Below, one piece after another: positions 43,668 to 55,242 of a DNA stretch of 64,000 bases; the first letter of the stretch is position 1, and every line of letters starts with the position of its first letter. The stretch lies in NCBI GenBank assembly GCA_036346355.1, contig JAYEVF010000031.1, positions 310,001 to 374,000 on the forward strand, in the 5' to 3' direction. A program made the translations under genes and the position numbers. The notes under the pieces are model-generated. The model had not been told where the DNA came from and did not search any database. It saw only the letters and a list, made by a program, of their open reading frames with translations. This DNA comes from Rhipidocladum racemiflorum (Eukaryota > Streptophyta > Magnoliopsida > Poales > Poaceae).

Positions 43668-44400
43668 CCTCCCCTTAATAGAATCTCGTCCACAGAGATT
43701 CGGGGCTCCTCTGAGAATAGGTTTGGAAACTCTTTCGCAAATCCTCTTCACTCCCAAGTCGCCGCTTTCTTCATGGTTGCTCCACTTGAACTCTACAGAA
43801 AACGGGTTGACTTGTTTCTAGTTTCTCGATCCATTGTGTCCGAGAATCCTCACTGATGCTCCTTATAAGTCGAATCCTCTTGCAACTCAATTGACTCTAG
43901 CGGTGTCTGCTTCCCGGGGAACTCGGAGACACTTCTTCAATCGGGACACATGGAATACATCATGCACTCCTGCCAACGACTGTGGCAACTCTAGCTGATA
44001 AGCAACTTCGCCCCTACGACTCAAAATCTTAAATGGTCCAACATAACGGGGTGCAAGTTTCCCTTTGGCATGGAACCTCTTAATTCCCACGAGGCGTAAC
44101 TGAGGTAAACAAAGTCTTACGGTTCAAAACTCAAGTCTCGCGACGATTGTCGGCCATAACTCTTACATCGAGATTGGGCTATCTTCAACCTTTCCCTAAT
44201 CATAGCGATCTGCTCTTGACCTCTTGAAGAATATCAGGCCCAAAGACACGGCCTCGCCGGTCTCATTCCAATTCAATGGCGTCCGGCGAGTCGACCATAC
44301 GATGCCTCAAGGTGACATCTGTAAACTAGCTTGATAACTATTGTTGTAATCGAACTCGGCATACGGTAAACTCTTATCCCAAGAAGTAGCATAAGCTAAT
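43668..44400 (-). pseudogene. pol: A4 polypurine tract, chromodomain and integrase C-terminus
   Basis: The purine tract is at 43668-43674. The stretch 43887-44090 is open and carries the GPY/F module (PRYVGPFKILSRRGEVAYQL) followed by DVFHVSRLKKCLRVP. The chromodomain (43690-43886) is fragmented, and the link to the integrase core (44090-44400) is out of frame. Confidence 0.8.
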
Positions 44401-45771
44401 GCACAAGCTCTCAACATATCCTCCAGGATCTGGTTGACTCTTTCGATCTGTCCATCCGTGCATGGATGATAAGGCAGATCTTGAAGTTCAAGCGGGTTCC
44501 CATGGCTTCATGCAACTTATTCCAGAACCTTGAGGTAAATTGGGTACCTCTGTCCGATACAATCCTCTTTGGCACTCCGTGCAAGCAGACAATCCTGATC
44601 ATGTACAATTACGCTAATTTATCTCCGAGTAAGTGGTCTTCACGGGATAAAATGGGCTACTTTAGTCAAGCGATCCACTATAACCCATATGGAGTCATAA
44701 CCTCCTTGAGTCTTCGACAAACCGGTAATGAAATCCATTCCGATTTCCTCCCACTTCCACTCAGGTATTTTCACGGTTGTAGCAATCCTCGCGGTCTACG
44801 ATGCATTGCCTTGACTCTCTGGCATACGTCGCACAATGCAACATGCTCGGCAACTTCACGTTTCATACTTGGCCACCAGAATCTCTCCTTCAGATCCTGA
44901 TACATCTTGGCGCTTCCAGGATGAATTGAGTACTTGGAGTCGTGGGCTTCTTCCAAAATCAGTTGCTTTAACTCCTTTTTGTTAGGCACACAAATGCGAT
45001 CCTTTATCCACAACGTGCCTTGCTCATCCAACTTGAAGTCCTCTGCCTTGCCTTCCTCCTTGATGGACTTAATCCTGCGGATCTTGTCATCATCCTTCTG
45101 TCCTTCTCGGATCTGATCCTCTAGGGTAGGCTTTACTTCCAATGCGGCCAAGAATCCGCTAGGTACAATCTCAATCTTCATCTTTTGAAAATCCTCACAT
45201 AACTCATCCTGACTTATGGCTAGCAACGTACTCACGGTATGGCTTTTCCGACTCAGAGCGTCGGCTACTATGTTGGCCTTCCCGGGATGGTAATGGATTC
45301 CAACATTATAGTCCTTTATCAACTCTAACCATCTCCTCTGCCTCATATTCAGATCCGACTGGGTGAATATGTACTTAAGGCTCTTATGATCCGTATACAC
45401 CTCACATCTGTTTCCAATCAGATAGTGACGCCATATCTTCAAGCATGCACTACGACAGCTAACTCTAGGTCATGTGTCGGATAATTTTCCTCATGCGGCC
45501 TCAACTGCCTTGATGCATAAGCGACGACCTTTCCGTTCTGCATCAGCACACATCCATGTCCTTGGCGCGATGCGTCACAATAAATATCGAAGCTTTGAGC
45601 AACATCCGGTAGAACTAACACCGGTGCTGACGTCAATCGCTTCTTCAGCTCCTGAAATCCTTCCTCACATTCTGGCGTCCATGCAAACTTCTTTTCCTTC
45701 TTCAGCAATTGCGTAAGAGGTTTCGCAATTGTCGAGAAGCCTTCGATGAAACGGCGGTAGTATCCTGCCAT
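44401..45771 (-). pseudogene. pol: A4 integrase core, zinc finger and RNase H
   Basis: 44411-44608 contains IVSDRGTQFTSRFW (second Asp) and a damaged PQTDG. 44771-45442 is a 223-residue open part with YTDHKSLKYIF, ADALSRKS and the HHCC finger (EEAHDSKYSIHPGS ... LCDVC). 45439-45771 covers thumb and RNase H start (FDIYCDASRQGHG). Frameshifts lie near 45440 and between 44610 and 44770. Confidence 0.85.
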
Positions 45772-46590
45772 TCCAAGGAAACTCGGATCTGGGTCACCGT
45801 CTTTGGTACATTCCCAATGTAACCACGGCTTCTACTTTGCTTGGATCTCTGGCGACTCCTTCTGCGGTCATTACATGTCCAAGAAACTCCACCTTGTCCT
45901 TCCAAAAATCACACTTGCTGAACTTGGCGAAAAGTTCTTTGTTCCTCAGCTTTTCCAAAACTCGCCTTAAGTTTTCGGCATGTTCGCTCTCTGTCTTGGA
46001 GTAGATTAGGATATCGTCTATGAACACGACGACAAACTTGTCCAAATATTCCATGAACACCTTATTCATCATATTCATGAAATAAGCTGGCGCATTTGTC
46101 GAGGCGAAAGACATAGCGTAAACTCGTAATGTCCATATCTTGGCGAGAATGCGAGTCTTGAATATCTTACGATCGGATCTTCAAGCGATGGTATCCGATC
46201 TCGAGATCAATCTTGGAAAACTCCGGCTCCTCTCAACTGATCAAACAAATCATCAATCCTGGGTAGCGGATACTTATTCTTCACGGTGACTTCGTTGAGT
46301 GCACGGTAGTCAATGCACATCCTGAAACTCCCGTCCTTCTTCTTGACAAACAAAACTGGTGCTCCCCACGGCGACGAACTCGTTACGATAAATCCTTTCT
46401 CCATTAACTCTTCTAGCTGTTTCTTCATTTCTACCAACTCCTCGGTGGACATCCGATAGGGTCTCTTTGCTATCGGTCTTTGTGCAGTACAAGCTCTATC
46501 ACAAACTCTATGTCCTGTGCAGCGGCATACCGGGTAGATCTTCGGGAAGACATCGGGGTACTCATTCACTCTTGGGACATCCTCTATGCT
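45772..46590 (-). pseudogene. pol: A4 reverse transcriptase
   Basis: 45794-46114 holds the YLDKFVVVFIDDILIYSK catalytic box and the connection to the thumb. 46207-46590 holds the palm start (PWGAPVLFVKKKDGSFRMC, YPLPRIDDLFDQL). The piece between (46115-46206) has shifted frames. Confidence 0.85.
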
Positions 46591-47000
46591 GATTGCCTTG
46601 TCTTTGTTAACCATCAACTGTCCCTCTCTAGCTGCGGTGGCTTGAAATTCCACTTTCTTCCCACACGGGCTCTCAAGCGAGATAGTCCTTCGTCCACAAT
46701 CCAATACGGCCTTGTGCTTGGATAACCAATCCATTCCCAATATGACGTCTAAGGTGCAGGTCTCCAAAATTATAAGGTTTGCTAGGAACTCTATTCCCTC
46801 TATTAGTATTCTCACCCGGAACATCCTACTTTCGTTCGGAGTTCGGAACCAGGGGTTTGAACTAAAAGCATGCACTTAAGTCTTGCAATTCTCAAATCAT
46901 TTCTAGTAGCAAAGCCTTGCGAAACAAGCGAATCTGAAGCTCGAGTCAAACAAAGCTGTGCAGTGCTGAGTTAACAAGTAACTTACCCGATCTGACGTCA
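46591..47000 (-). pseudogene. pol: A4 protease
   Basis: ILIEGIEFLANLIILE and VILGMDWLSKHKAVLDCG are read in frame with RT in the open segment 46207-46875, so protease and RT are fused in one polyprotein. The DSGAS active-site bases (about 46930-46960) are distorted by CAG/CTG-site losses. Confidence 0.75.
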
Positions 47001-48131
47001 GTAGCATTTTGCCTTTGCATCTGCGGTGACATGGTTGACTTCGGCCTCTCACCACGATGCAGGGTGTGGCTCCTGATCTTTGGCGTCCTAGCTGGGGTGG
47101 TTCCTAGGTTGAAGCGAGCGGGGTCGCTCTGCTGTCTTCTTTGGACAAGCTGTTGGCGAAGTGTCCTAGCTCGTTGCGATTGTAGCGGCGTCTCACTTGT
47201 TCCTTGCGACTACGGGGTAGCGTTTCTAGCGGGGTGGGTGCAGTAGTTTTGATTGACAGGTCTTGGTCTTTGAGGATGGTGTCCTTGTTGCACTCTGTGG
47301 TTGGAATCGAAGAATTGATTTGGTGCAACTCTCGAGGCCGTTGCATTCCCTGGCGTGATCCTTGCTTTGTTGCATCCTGCGCTTCGGTTCTCATCCGGTT
47401 CCTTGCGCTTGTCCTCAAGAATAAGTGCCTTATTCACCAACTCTTGGAAATCTGGAAAGGTGTGGGTGATCAATCCTACTTGCAATCCTGAGTTAAGTCC
47501 CTTCATAAAAGCGAGGCATGCTGGATTTATGCATCGCTACATCCTCAGTGCGTAGCGTGCTAGGCTGTGTGAACTTGTTCGAGGTAGTCGGCCTTTGGCT
47601 GATTACCTTGCTTTAATGCTATGAACTCCTCCTTCTTAAGGTCCATGATTCCTTCGAGGCACGTGATCTTGTCGGAATGCTGTGTGAACTCTTCCCAAGT
47701 GATATCTTGAGGGTTCTCTGCGTGTACTGAAGTTCTCCCACCATTCGGTTTGTCCCTTCCAAGCGATGAGAAGCGTGAAGTACCTTCTCATTCCCTATGC
47801 ATTGAGCTATGTGTAGCTTCCTCTCGATTGATCTTAACCAATCATCGGCCTCCAATGGATTGGCATTTTCCGAAGAAAGTGGGTGGGTGAGTTCTCATGA
47901 ACTCTGATAGTCTTGTATTACGGCGTGGTCCCTGATTAACTTGATTAGCGATGGCCTGGCGATGGCGTGCTGCATTTGTTGCATCATAGCATGCATCAAC
48001 TGAGTGCAGGCAGCAAGAAAAGCTCCGAAATTCTGCATATCAATCGGCGGTCTTTGGTGCTCCACCATTGGGGTTTCTGCTGGGCGAGAACCACTCCCAT
48101 TGCTTCCAAAGTTTCCACGGGTATTCACCAT
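47001..48131 (-). pseudogene. gag: A4 gag
   Basis: The ATG at 48129-48131 starts MVNTRGNFGSNGSGSR, the best-preserved N-terminus in the window on this strand. FGAFLAACTQLMHAMMQQMQ follows, then EADDWLRSIERKLHIAQC in 47619-47855. The zinc knuckle (about 47130-47190) reads RYNRNELGHFA, with the Cys codons changed to Arg as in A2. Confidence 0.8.
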
Positions 48132-48358
48132 CTGTCGATTTGCTCTAGGTTTAGAGATGAGGGGGAAACAAGAATAGACAAGTAATATGGAACTTATGCG
48201 GGGCGAAAGGTGTAGCCTTAAGGTCCAACTTTATTATTAGTAACTTGGTATGGCTGCTTACAATGCCTAAGGGCCTTGCAACACATACTGCACATTCAGC
48301 AAGCAATGAAAATCCAAATCAAACTAACACTGGAGTCTAATGCTTAAAGGGTGACTCT

Positions 48359-49119
48359 TTATTCTATGACGCGACTCGGCGAAGGAGTCTCACTATAGAA
48401 CCTATGCTCACTCATCGAGAAAACCTCCACGGCCTGGGTACGGGTGCGGTGGCATAGGCGCGAAACGATTGCCATGTCCAGCAACTGTGTCCTCTGTGGT
48501 AGTCGAAGAAGCAGTGTCCTCATCGAGATCGACTCCTCTGGATCTCGGCTCGTGTAGCTCAATCTTGGCTCTGGAGTGCAGTCCGTACAAGGTCATCTCC
48601 AACTCGTCAATCCTTCGTAGAAGGTGTGCCACATACTCTTGAGCTTCCCGCCATCTGTTCTTCTCTGTCGTGATCTCCTTGCGGGCCTTCAGCTCCTTGC
48701 TTGTATTATCTAGTGCATCCTCCTGGCGGCGACAAATCGTGCCAAGCGTATGCAAGTGGCATCCTCATCCTGAATCGCCTTTGGGTCAAGAAGGTTATCG
48801 CTGCTTGCGGATGATAACGGAACAGTGCTCCCCAATTCTCTGGCGTGAATCACGGGTAATGTGCGCATCGCTCGTCGTGATACTTCTTGGATACCCATCT
48901 GCATTGTAGATCTCTGGCGGTCTGGTGTATCGGCCGATTGCACAGGCCCTTTTTCCTAGCAGTACCTCAATCTTCACGTCACAAGCCTTAATCAATCCCG
49001 CTTGTCGATCACTTCCACTTGGTATTGCGGCTTCTCAAAATCTCAGAAATCTGTAGCATATGCCAAAGTTCATGGCGTGACCAACTCCCGAGATCAACGT
49101 AGTTGAACTCTTCCTCCAT
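48359..49119 (-). pseudogene. A4 orf0
   Basis: The ATG at 49117-49119 (MEEEFNYVDL) is followed by early frameshifts. The later part is readable at 48408-48755, with a coiled-coil-like SKELKARKEITTEKNRWREA and DLDEDTASSTTTED. The C-terminus SMSEHRFYSETPSPSRVIE ends at 48359. It has the same gene order and distance from gag (about 230 bp) as A1 and A2. The function is unknown. Confidence 0.7.
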
Positions 49120-49320
49120 CTGTCACAAGAGTGCTTTACGTAAGAACTCGGAATTTTTAAATTGTGACAAGGTAAGGGAAAATTTCAGCAAGAGACAAGA
49201 AAAGAGAAGGGGATAAGTCGAGATGTCATTTCTTATCTTGACAAACTTTTAGCTTTTAGAAAATAGGTTTTATCCTCACTACGACCATTCTAGCTAGGGT
49301 TGAGCCTACGATCAAGTATG

Positions 49321-49331
49321 GCTCGATACCA
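49321..49331 (-). other. A4 primer-binding site, altered
   Basis: The minus strand reads TGGTATCGAGC, with one base of the CAG missing. Confidence 0.8.
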
Positions 49332-49335
49332 CCTC

Positions 49336-52300
49336 TGTTGGGACCCGAATTTGCAAATCCGGACCCTCTGTGTATTCAGCACTAGTCGAGGAGCAGCTAG
49401 TGCACCTGATCTTAACATTGGTAAATATCACAATCATAACAATCGATATTATCAAATTACTTTATTTAAATAACAAATCTGGTTAATATAACTTATGGTC
49501 AAGTTAAAAATGTATGCCTCTCAAGGCGAAACTTATTAAAAGAGAAATAATAGAAGCTGAAAATCAAATAACCCGTGGCGCCATCCAGTATACCACAGGC
49601 AGCGGCGGGCTCGCATCCCTAAGTAGACGGATCCTCTTGGAATTCCTCCTCCAAAGTGGCGGAATCTCCTCTTCAAGCGATATTGTGTTGAGGCAAGGGT
49701 GAGTACTTGGTACTCGGCAAGTCATGCCTGCAGAATGCGAGGCTAATATACTATATGCATGGCTTGGTACAAAGGAATAGCTCAAGGTATATTTGCGATG
49801 CTTGACTTTTGGCAAGTAATATAAGTAGATTCGAAAGCAGTAGAAATAAGTAAAGCATAAATAACTTTTCAAGAAATTTAATAAACATTTTCCCCATCCT
49901 AAACCACATTTCCATCATCCTCGTTATTAAACCAGACCAACCTTTCAAATCCAAGTTATTTTTGAGAAAATCTAACCCTTGACTGTAATTCCCGAGCATT
50001 GTCCAGTACCGTGGACTCGGCTATTTAAATAGATTCTAAACTCTGCAGAGGTTATGCACTTTACCCACAAGATACAGTCAAACACCACAAAGGCGAGTTC
50101 CCGTAACAAAGCCTTTCTAAGCCTCAAACAACCACAGGTGGTCCTCTCCGGTTCGTGCTCTACACCATCCCTTCCCTTAGCCAAGGCGAAGTATGGGACC
50201 AACACACCGTTAGATGGGTATCGGCCACGACCACGATCGCTCCCCGTCACAATCACACAAGCGGTGTAATTGACACCCTGAGGCTCCACAAGTGAGTCCT
50301 TAGCGACTTAGTCAACTAGGGCCGTCCCATTCGACCATGTGGTTGCAAGTATGACCCAGTTCAAAGGCTTGCAAGGTTAAGTCCTTAGAGTGACCAGGGC
50401 AAGACTACTAGAAGAACCAAATCAACATCCCCAATGCCACAATGGCCCACTGATTACTCTTGCCACATGCCCCGGCCGAAATCGTTTATCAAACCCAGGT
50501 TGATTACCATGCACCACGTGCCATCAACATCACATGATACTTTTCCCAAAAGCAGGTTCAATATATCATTAAGTCAATGTTAACATTTGATTATCCAAAA
50601 CCATGTCATGAGCACGTGTGAGTCTAAGCGTTATACTACAACGGTCTAAACCCATGTTGGCAATTTAATAATGTCCAACTAGTAATCCACAACTAGGGTG
50701 ACAAAGGGTCATGGCACATACTTAAGTAATCAAGGTGTCATACAAAGAACTTGGTATTTATCTATCCCCATGTTTAAACAAAATATCTTTCTAGTTGAAC
50801 TAGCATGCAATAGTTTAAATCAAAATAGATTTGAAATAGGATCAACATGGTCAAAGCACAACTTGCCTTCAAAAAGTACTTGCTCTTGGTCTTGAGTTGG
50901 ATCTGAGTCAACACTTCTCCTTGAATCCTTAGGCACTTCAACGTCTACTCGTAAAAGCGTGCAAATAGCAAATACACAAATAAACACTAGGCAAAAACAA
51001 CCCAAAACTCCAAATAAAATCCATAAACAGAGAGAACATAATTTTCTGGATTTTTAGGAACTGGAATAAATCAAATTTGGAGTTAAGGCGCAAAAGTTAT
51101 GATTTATTAAAGTTTAAATAATCAATTAAATAATATTACAGAGAAAAACTTTAGTCCAAAAATTAAATAAAATTCATATTTAGGTAGATCTCAATTTTAT
51201 ACAAATTTAGAAATTTGAATCACTCAAATCGGAGTTGAAGCATAAAAGTTATAAGCGTTTGAAGTTTTGAAATTCAAATCAATTATTAAACCGATTTATT
51301 AAATCATTTTCTTTTGGAAATTAATTATTGCGTCGGCATGGACACGTGGCAACCTCGATTGGGCGGTGGCGTCGGCCCGGTCCATGGACTTGGTCCACGC
51401 TCGGCTCGGAGTCCACCGTGGACTCGGTCCACGACTCACGTGAGGCCCGACATGTGGGCCCGCTCGGGTGGCGTCACTTCTTTGGCGTCGGCGGGCTCGG
51501 CCGCAGTCTTTGACAGTGGGTCCCGCTATGGCGTCATGGGTGGCGTCGGCGCTCGGCTGGGACAGCCAGCGACATCGCGGGCCCTCGACACGCGGGCCCA
51601 GCGTGTCGGCGTCCTACCTGCCAGCGGCGTGGGCGGCCCGACAGCGTCGGTCCAACTTCCAAGGCAGCGTGGCACAATCTCGGCCGTTGGTTTGAAAATC
51701 AACGGTAGCGGATTAGATCGAGGGCTAACACGTTGAAACTACTCGTTGATCGTGGGCGTTCGATTTAGATCGGACGGTCCGGATCTAATCCTATAATAAC
51801 ACTACTCGACGCGTGGCAATTGTGAGCCGTTGGATTTTGATCCAGCGGTCGAGATCAATCGGGTTGGGGACACGTGAACTCACCTCAACCGTCCGATCTA
51901 GATCCGAAGCGGTTCACCGAGCTTCGCGAAGTCCGGCGATGGCGCGGCGAGCTTAGGCAGGAGGCGAAGCGATGGCGAGCCCGACGGCGTTTGGGGTTGC
52001 TCGGCGAGATGAATCCTTCCTTCGGGTGCGTCTGCGTCACGGTGGTTCCGGATCTGGGCTCCTTCGGCGGAAGACGACGGACGGCAGCGGAATCGGCGTT
52101 CAACCGCTGCGCCGCAGGGCTCCAACTCCGGCGAGCACGTCACGGGCAAAGCAGCGGCGGCTTAAGCGAGATGGCTCGAGAGAACGGGTGCGCAAAGATG
52201 AGGGCAACCTCGGGGGCGTCTCACGCTTTAAATAGCCTCGGCGTTCGTGCGAGCGGAAACCTAGTTCTACACGGCGGCGAGTCGGCTCGGACTCGGCGGA

Positions 52301-52830
52301 GCGGCGACGCCTGGCCGTCCGTGGCACGATCAGCGGCCCACGATCGCGCAGCGCGATCGGATCCGGGCGGATACGGCTCGAACGGTATGGCGGATCTCGG
52401 TAGTTGGATCTTGATCCAGCGGTTAGGATTGATTAGGGTTTTGAGTGGTTTGATCGAGTCGGTGGCTCGGTCGGACTCGAGTCCGACTCGGGTTCCGACT
52501 TCGGTCGGATGAACGATACTTGACCGAGTTGAATTTTCCAGCGATTTAATATTTAAAATAATTCCCGATAATTCATTTAATTCATTAAAAATAGCAAATG
52601 ACTCGAAAAATTCAGAAAAATTACGGAAAATACTTTGGATCATTTTGGACTCAAATAAAATATTTCCAACAAAATTTTATTTGCAAAATTAAATTCTTTA
52701 ATTATTTCAAAATGGAATAAATTCAAATAAATTCCAAATAAATCCAAATAAATTCCAGAAAATTCCAAAAATTCACCAAAGTGCCAAATCACACATGAAT
52801 TTAAGAAAAGCACAATTTTGGGGTGTTACA
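49336..52830 (-). repeat. A4 5' LTR
   Basis: 3495 bp, beginning TGTTGGGACC on the plus strand (other copies TGTCGGGACC) and ending GGTGTTACA. The TATA-like site is at 52226-52235. It differs from the 3' LTR almost only at CNG-type sites. Confidence 0.95.
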
Positions 52831-52835
52831 GTACC

Positions 52836-53700
52836 TTGATGAGTTTGTGGTAGTGTTCATCGATGACATTCTGATTTACTCTAAATCAGAAGAGGAGCAT
52901 GAGCGACACTTGAGGCTTGTGCTGAGTACCCTGAGGGAGAATCAATTCTTTGCTAAGCTGAAAAAGTCACGAGTTACGGATTTGAAGTGGGTTTTCTTGG
53001 CCACATCATCAATCCGGAGGGCATATCTGTAGATCTAGCAAAGTCTCGTGATTTTGGATTGGAAGAGGCCTTCCAATGTCAAAGAGGTGCGTAGTTTCCT
53101 TGGGTTGGTGGCTACTATCGGCGTTTTGTGCAGATTTCTCTATCATTGCCAAGCCACTTTCACGGTGACTCGAAGGGGATGAAGTTCCGGTGGATTGCAG
53201 TGTGAGCACAGCTTACGCACTTTGAAGGAGAAGTTTGTGGATCGCTCCTGTTCTTACCCTTCCCGAGCCTGGAAGCGCTTCACTGTTTATTCGATGCTTC
53301 TCGGTTGGGACTTGGTTGTGTGCTCATGCAAGATGGCAAGGTGATTGCTTATGCTTGAGGCGATTGAAAAAGCATGAGCGAGAATTATCCCACGCATGAT
53401 CTTGAGCTAGCCGCCGTGGTGTTTGCATTGAAGATATGGAGGCATTACCATGCATACGGTGAGTCTTGTGATATTTTCATCGATCACAAGAGCCTCAAGT
53501 ACATCTTTACTCGAAAGATTTGAACTTGAGGCGGAGGAGGTGGCTAGAGTTGATAAAGGATTATGACCTCACTATCCGGTATCATCAGGAAAGCAAATGT
53601 GGTGGCCGGCGCCCTCGATCGCAAGACAATGCCCCCTTTGTTGATTGTCTTGTTGCAGATTTTGAGCGTTTGGGAGTCTCCTCTTACGCTGCGGGGACCG
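52836..53700 (+). pseudogene. pol: B3 reverse transcriptase, 3' part, and RNase H
   Basis: 52823-53032 reads YLDEFVVVFIDDILIYSKSE with the catalytic Asp pair, then ERHLRLVLSTLRENQFFAKL. The thumb (near 53085-53130) and RNase H follow in pieces: DHKSLKYIF near 53483-53510, then RRRRWLELIKDYDLTIRYHQ at 53520 onward. Stops interrupt at about 53355 and 53521. Confidence 0.8.
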
Positions 53701-54950
53701 TGCAGGCTGAAACTCAAATGATTCTTGAGTCGGCGATTCTGAGCGTGTCTGAGAGGCACAAAGCGGCATGATCGTTTGCTCAGCCCGGTGAGGAAGCGCC
53801 TTGAGGATGGCAAGTCTGGAGACTTTCTTGTTGATGATCACGGGAGCCTTGAGGTTTCAGGGCGGTATGCGTGCCCCAAAATCTCAAGTGAAAGAAGACA
53901 TCCTGAAAGAAGCTCATCGCACCCGTGCACGGTCCATCCTGGAGAGACCAAGATGTCTGAGGACTTGAAGAAGAATTTACGGTGGAAAAGGATGAGAGTG
54001 GATATTGCCAAGTATGTGGCGTCTTGTGGGATTTGCCGGAAGATCAAAGCGAGCATAAAGCGTCCACGGCTTTATTCTGACCTTTGGAGATTCTGTGTGG
54101 CCATGGGATGACATCTCCATGGATTTTGTGGTTGGTTTACCTCGTTCTCCACGAGGAAGGAGGCTGTTTGGGTTGTGGTGGACCGTCTCGGCAAGTCTGC
54201 GCATTTCATTCCCATCCATACGACCAATTCAGCGGCGAGTTGGCTCCCATCTATGTGCGGGAGATCGTGAGATTGCATGGTGTACCCAAGACCATTATCT
54301 CCGATCGGGATGCGAGTTCGTCTCAAGTTAAGGAGAGTTTGCGAGTGCTTTGGAGTGCAGCGGCTTAGCCTTAGTACCGCTTTTCACCCTCGAGACGGAT
54401 GGGCGATCTGGCGTACCATCAAACTTTGGAGGACATGCTTAGGGCCTATGTGATGGCTTGGAAGGGTAGCTGGGAAGACCATTTGCCCCTTGCAGAGTTT
54501 GCTTACAATAACAGCTATCATTCCGGCATCCTGGCCTGCTCCTTATGAGGTCTTTGTATGGCGGAAGTGCAGATCGCCACTTTGTTGGGATCTTTGTGGG
54601 CGAAGAGCTATTCTTGGACCGGATTGGGTGCAGCATTGATCGTGTGTCGGAGGTTCGGCAGAACCTTATCGCGGCACGTGAAGCGACAGAAAAGCTATCT
54701 TGATGTGGCGGCGAGACTTGGAGTTTGAGGTGGGTGATAGCGTACTCTTGCAGTATCTCCCACCAAGGGTGTGGTGCGTTTTGGCACCAAAGGAAAGCTC
54801 AGATCCAAAGTATGTTGGGCCTTTTCCTATCATCGCCCGAGTTGGTAGGTTGGCCTATCGTCTGGAGCTACGGAAGCTATGCAAGGTGTGCATAATGTGT
54901 TCCATGTCTCGATGTTGAGGAAATACTTGCATGATCCGGAGTTGGTGGTT
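53701..54950 (+). pseudogene. pol: B3 integrase
   Basis: The zinc finger is in 53776-54111 (KMSEDLKKNLRWKRMRVDI, then SCGICRKIKA). The core starts with ISMDFVVGLPRSPRG (54095-54331). The second Asp is in ISDRDA (54296 onward) and the Glu region near 54385-54440. The GPY/F module with KYVGPFPIIARVGRLAYRL is at 54700-54918. All domains are present, but at least five frameshifts occur. Confidence 0.8.
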
Positions 54951-55242
54951 CCATTGGAACCATTGGCGCTGAGTAGGACCTCACCTTCGAGTCCCGATCT
55001 GTGGAAGTGCAGGGACTTCAGAGCGAGTGATGAAGAACAGGGCGGTTAAGTTTGTCAAGGTCCTGTGGTCACATCAGGCCAGAGAGAGAAGCGACTTGGG
55101 AGCTGGAATCTACGCATCTTGAGAAGTATCCCAAACTTTTCGCCTCGGTGTGTGATGTGAAAACCTAGCTGTCTTTGGTTTTACTGGGTTTCGTGTTGGT
55201 GCGTTTAGATTCGAGGTCGAATCCTGTTGAAGGGGGGAAGAA
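54951..55242 (+). pseudogene. pol: B3 chromodomain-like end and polypurine tract
   Basis: The region aligns with the B1 chromodomain (14965-15150): RAVKFVKVLWSHQ near 55040-55075, then a shift before REATWELES. The polypurine tract GAAGGGGGGAAGAA is at 55229-55242, adjoining the LTR. Confidence 0.75.

Larger units (their letters stand above)
40140..52830 (-). mobile_element. Family A element A4, full length (12.7 kb)
   Basis: A complete element on the minus strand inside B3 RT. It has a 3' LTR (40140-43665), a 5.67 kb interior and a 5' LTR (49336-52830), with duplication GTACC. It is the most recent layer of the deepest nest. Its LTRs match over long AT-rich runs and differ mostly at CAG, CTG and CCGG sites. 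All family parts are present in order but frameshifted. Confidence 0.95.
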
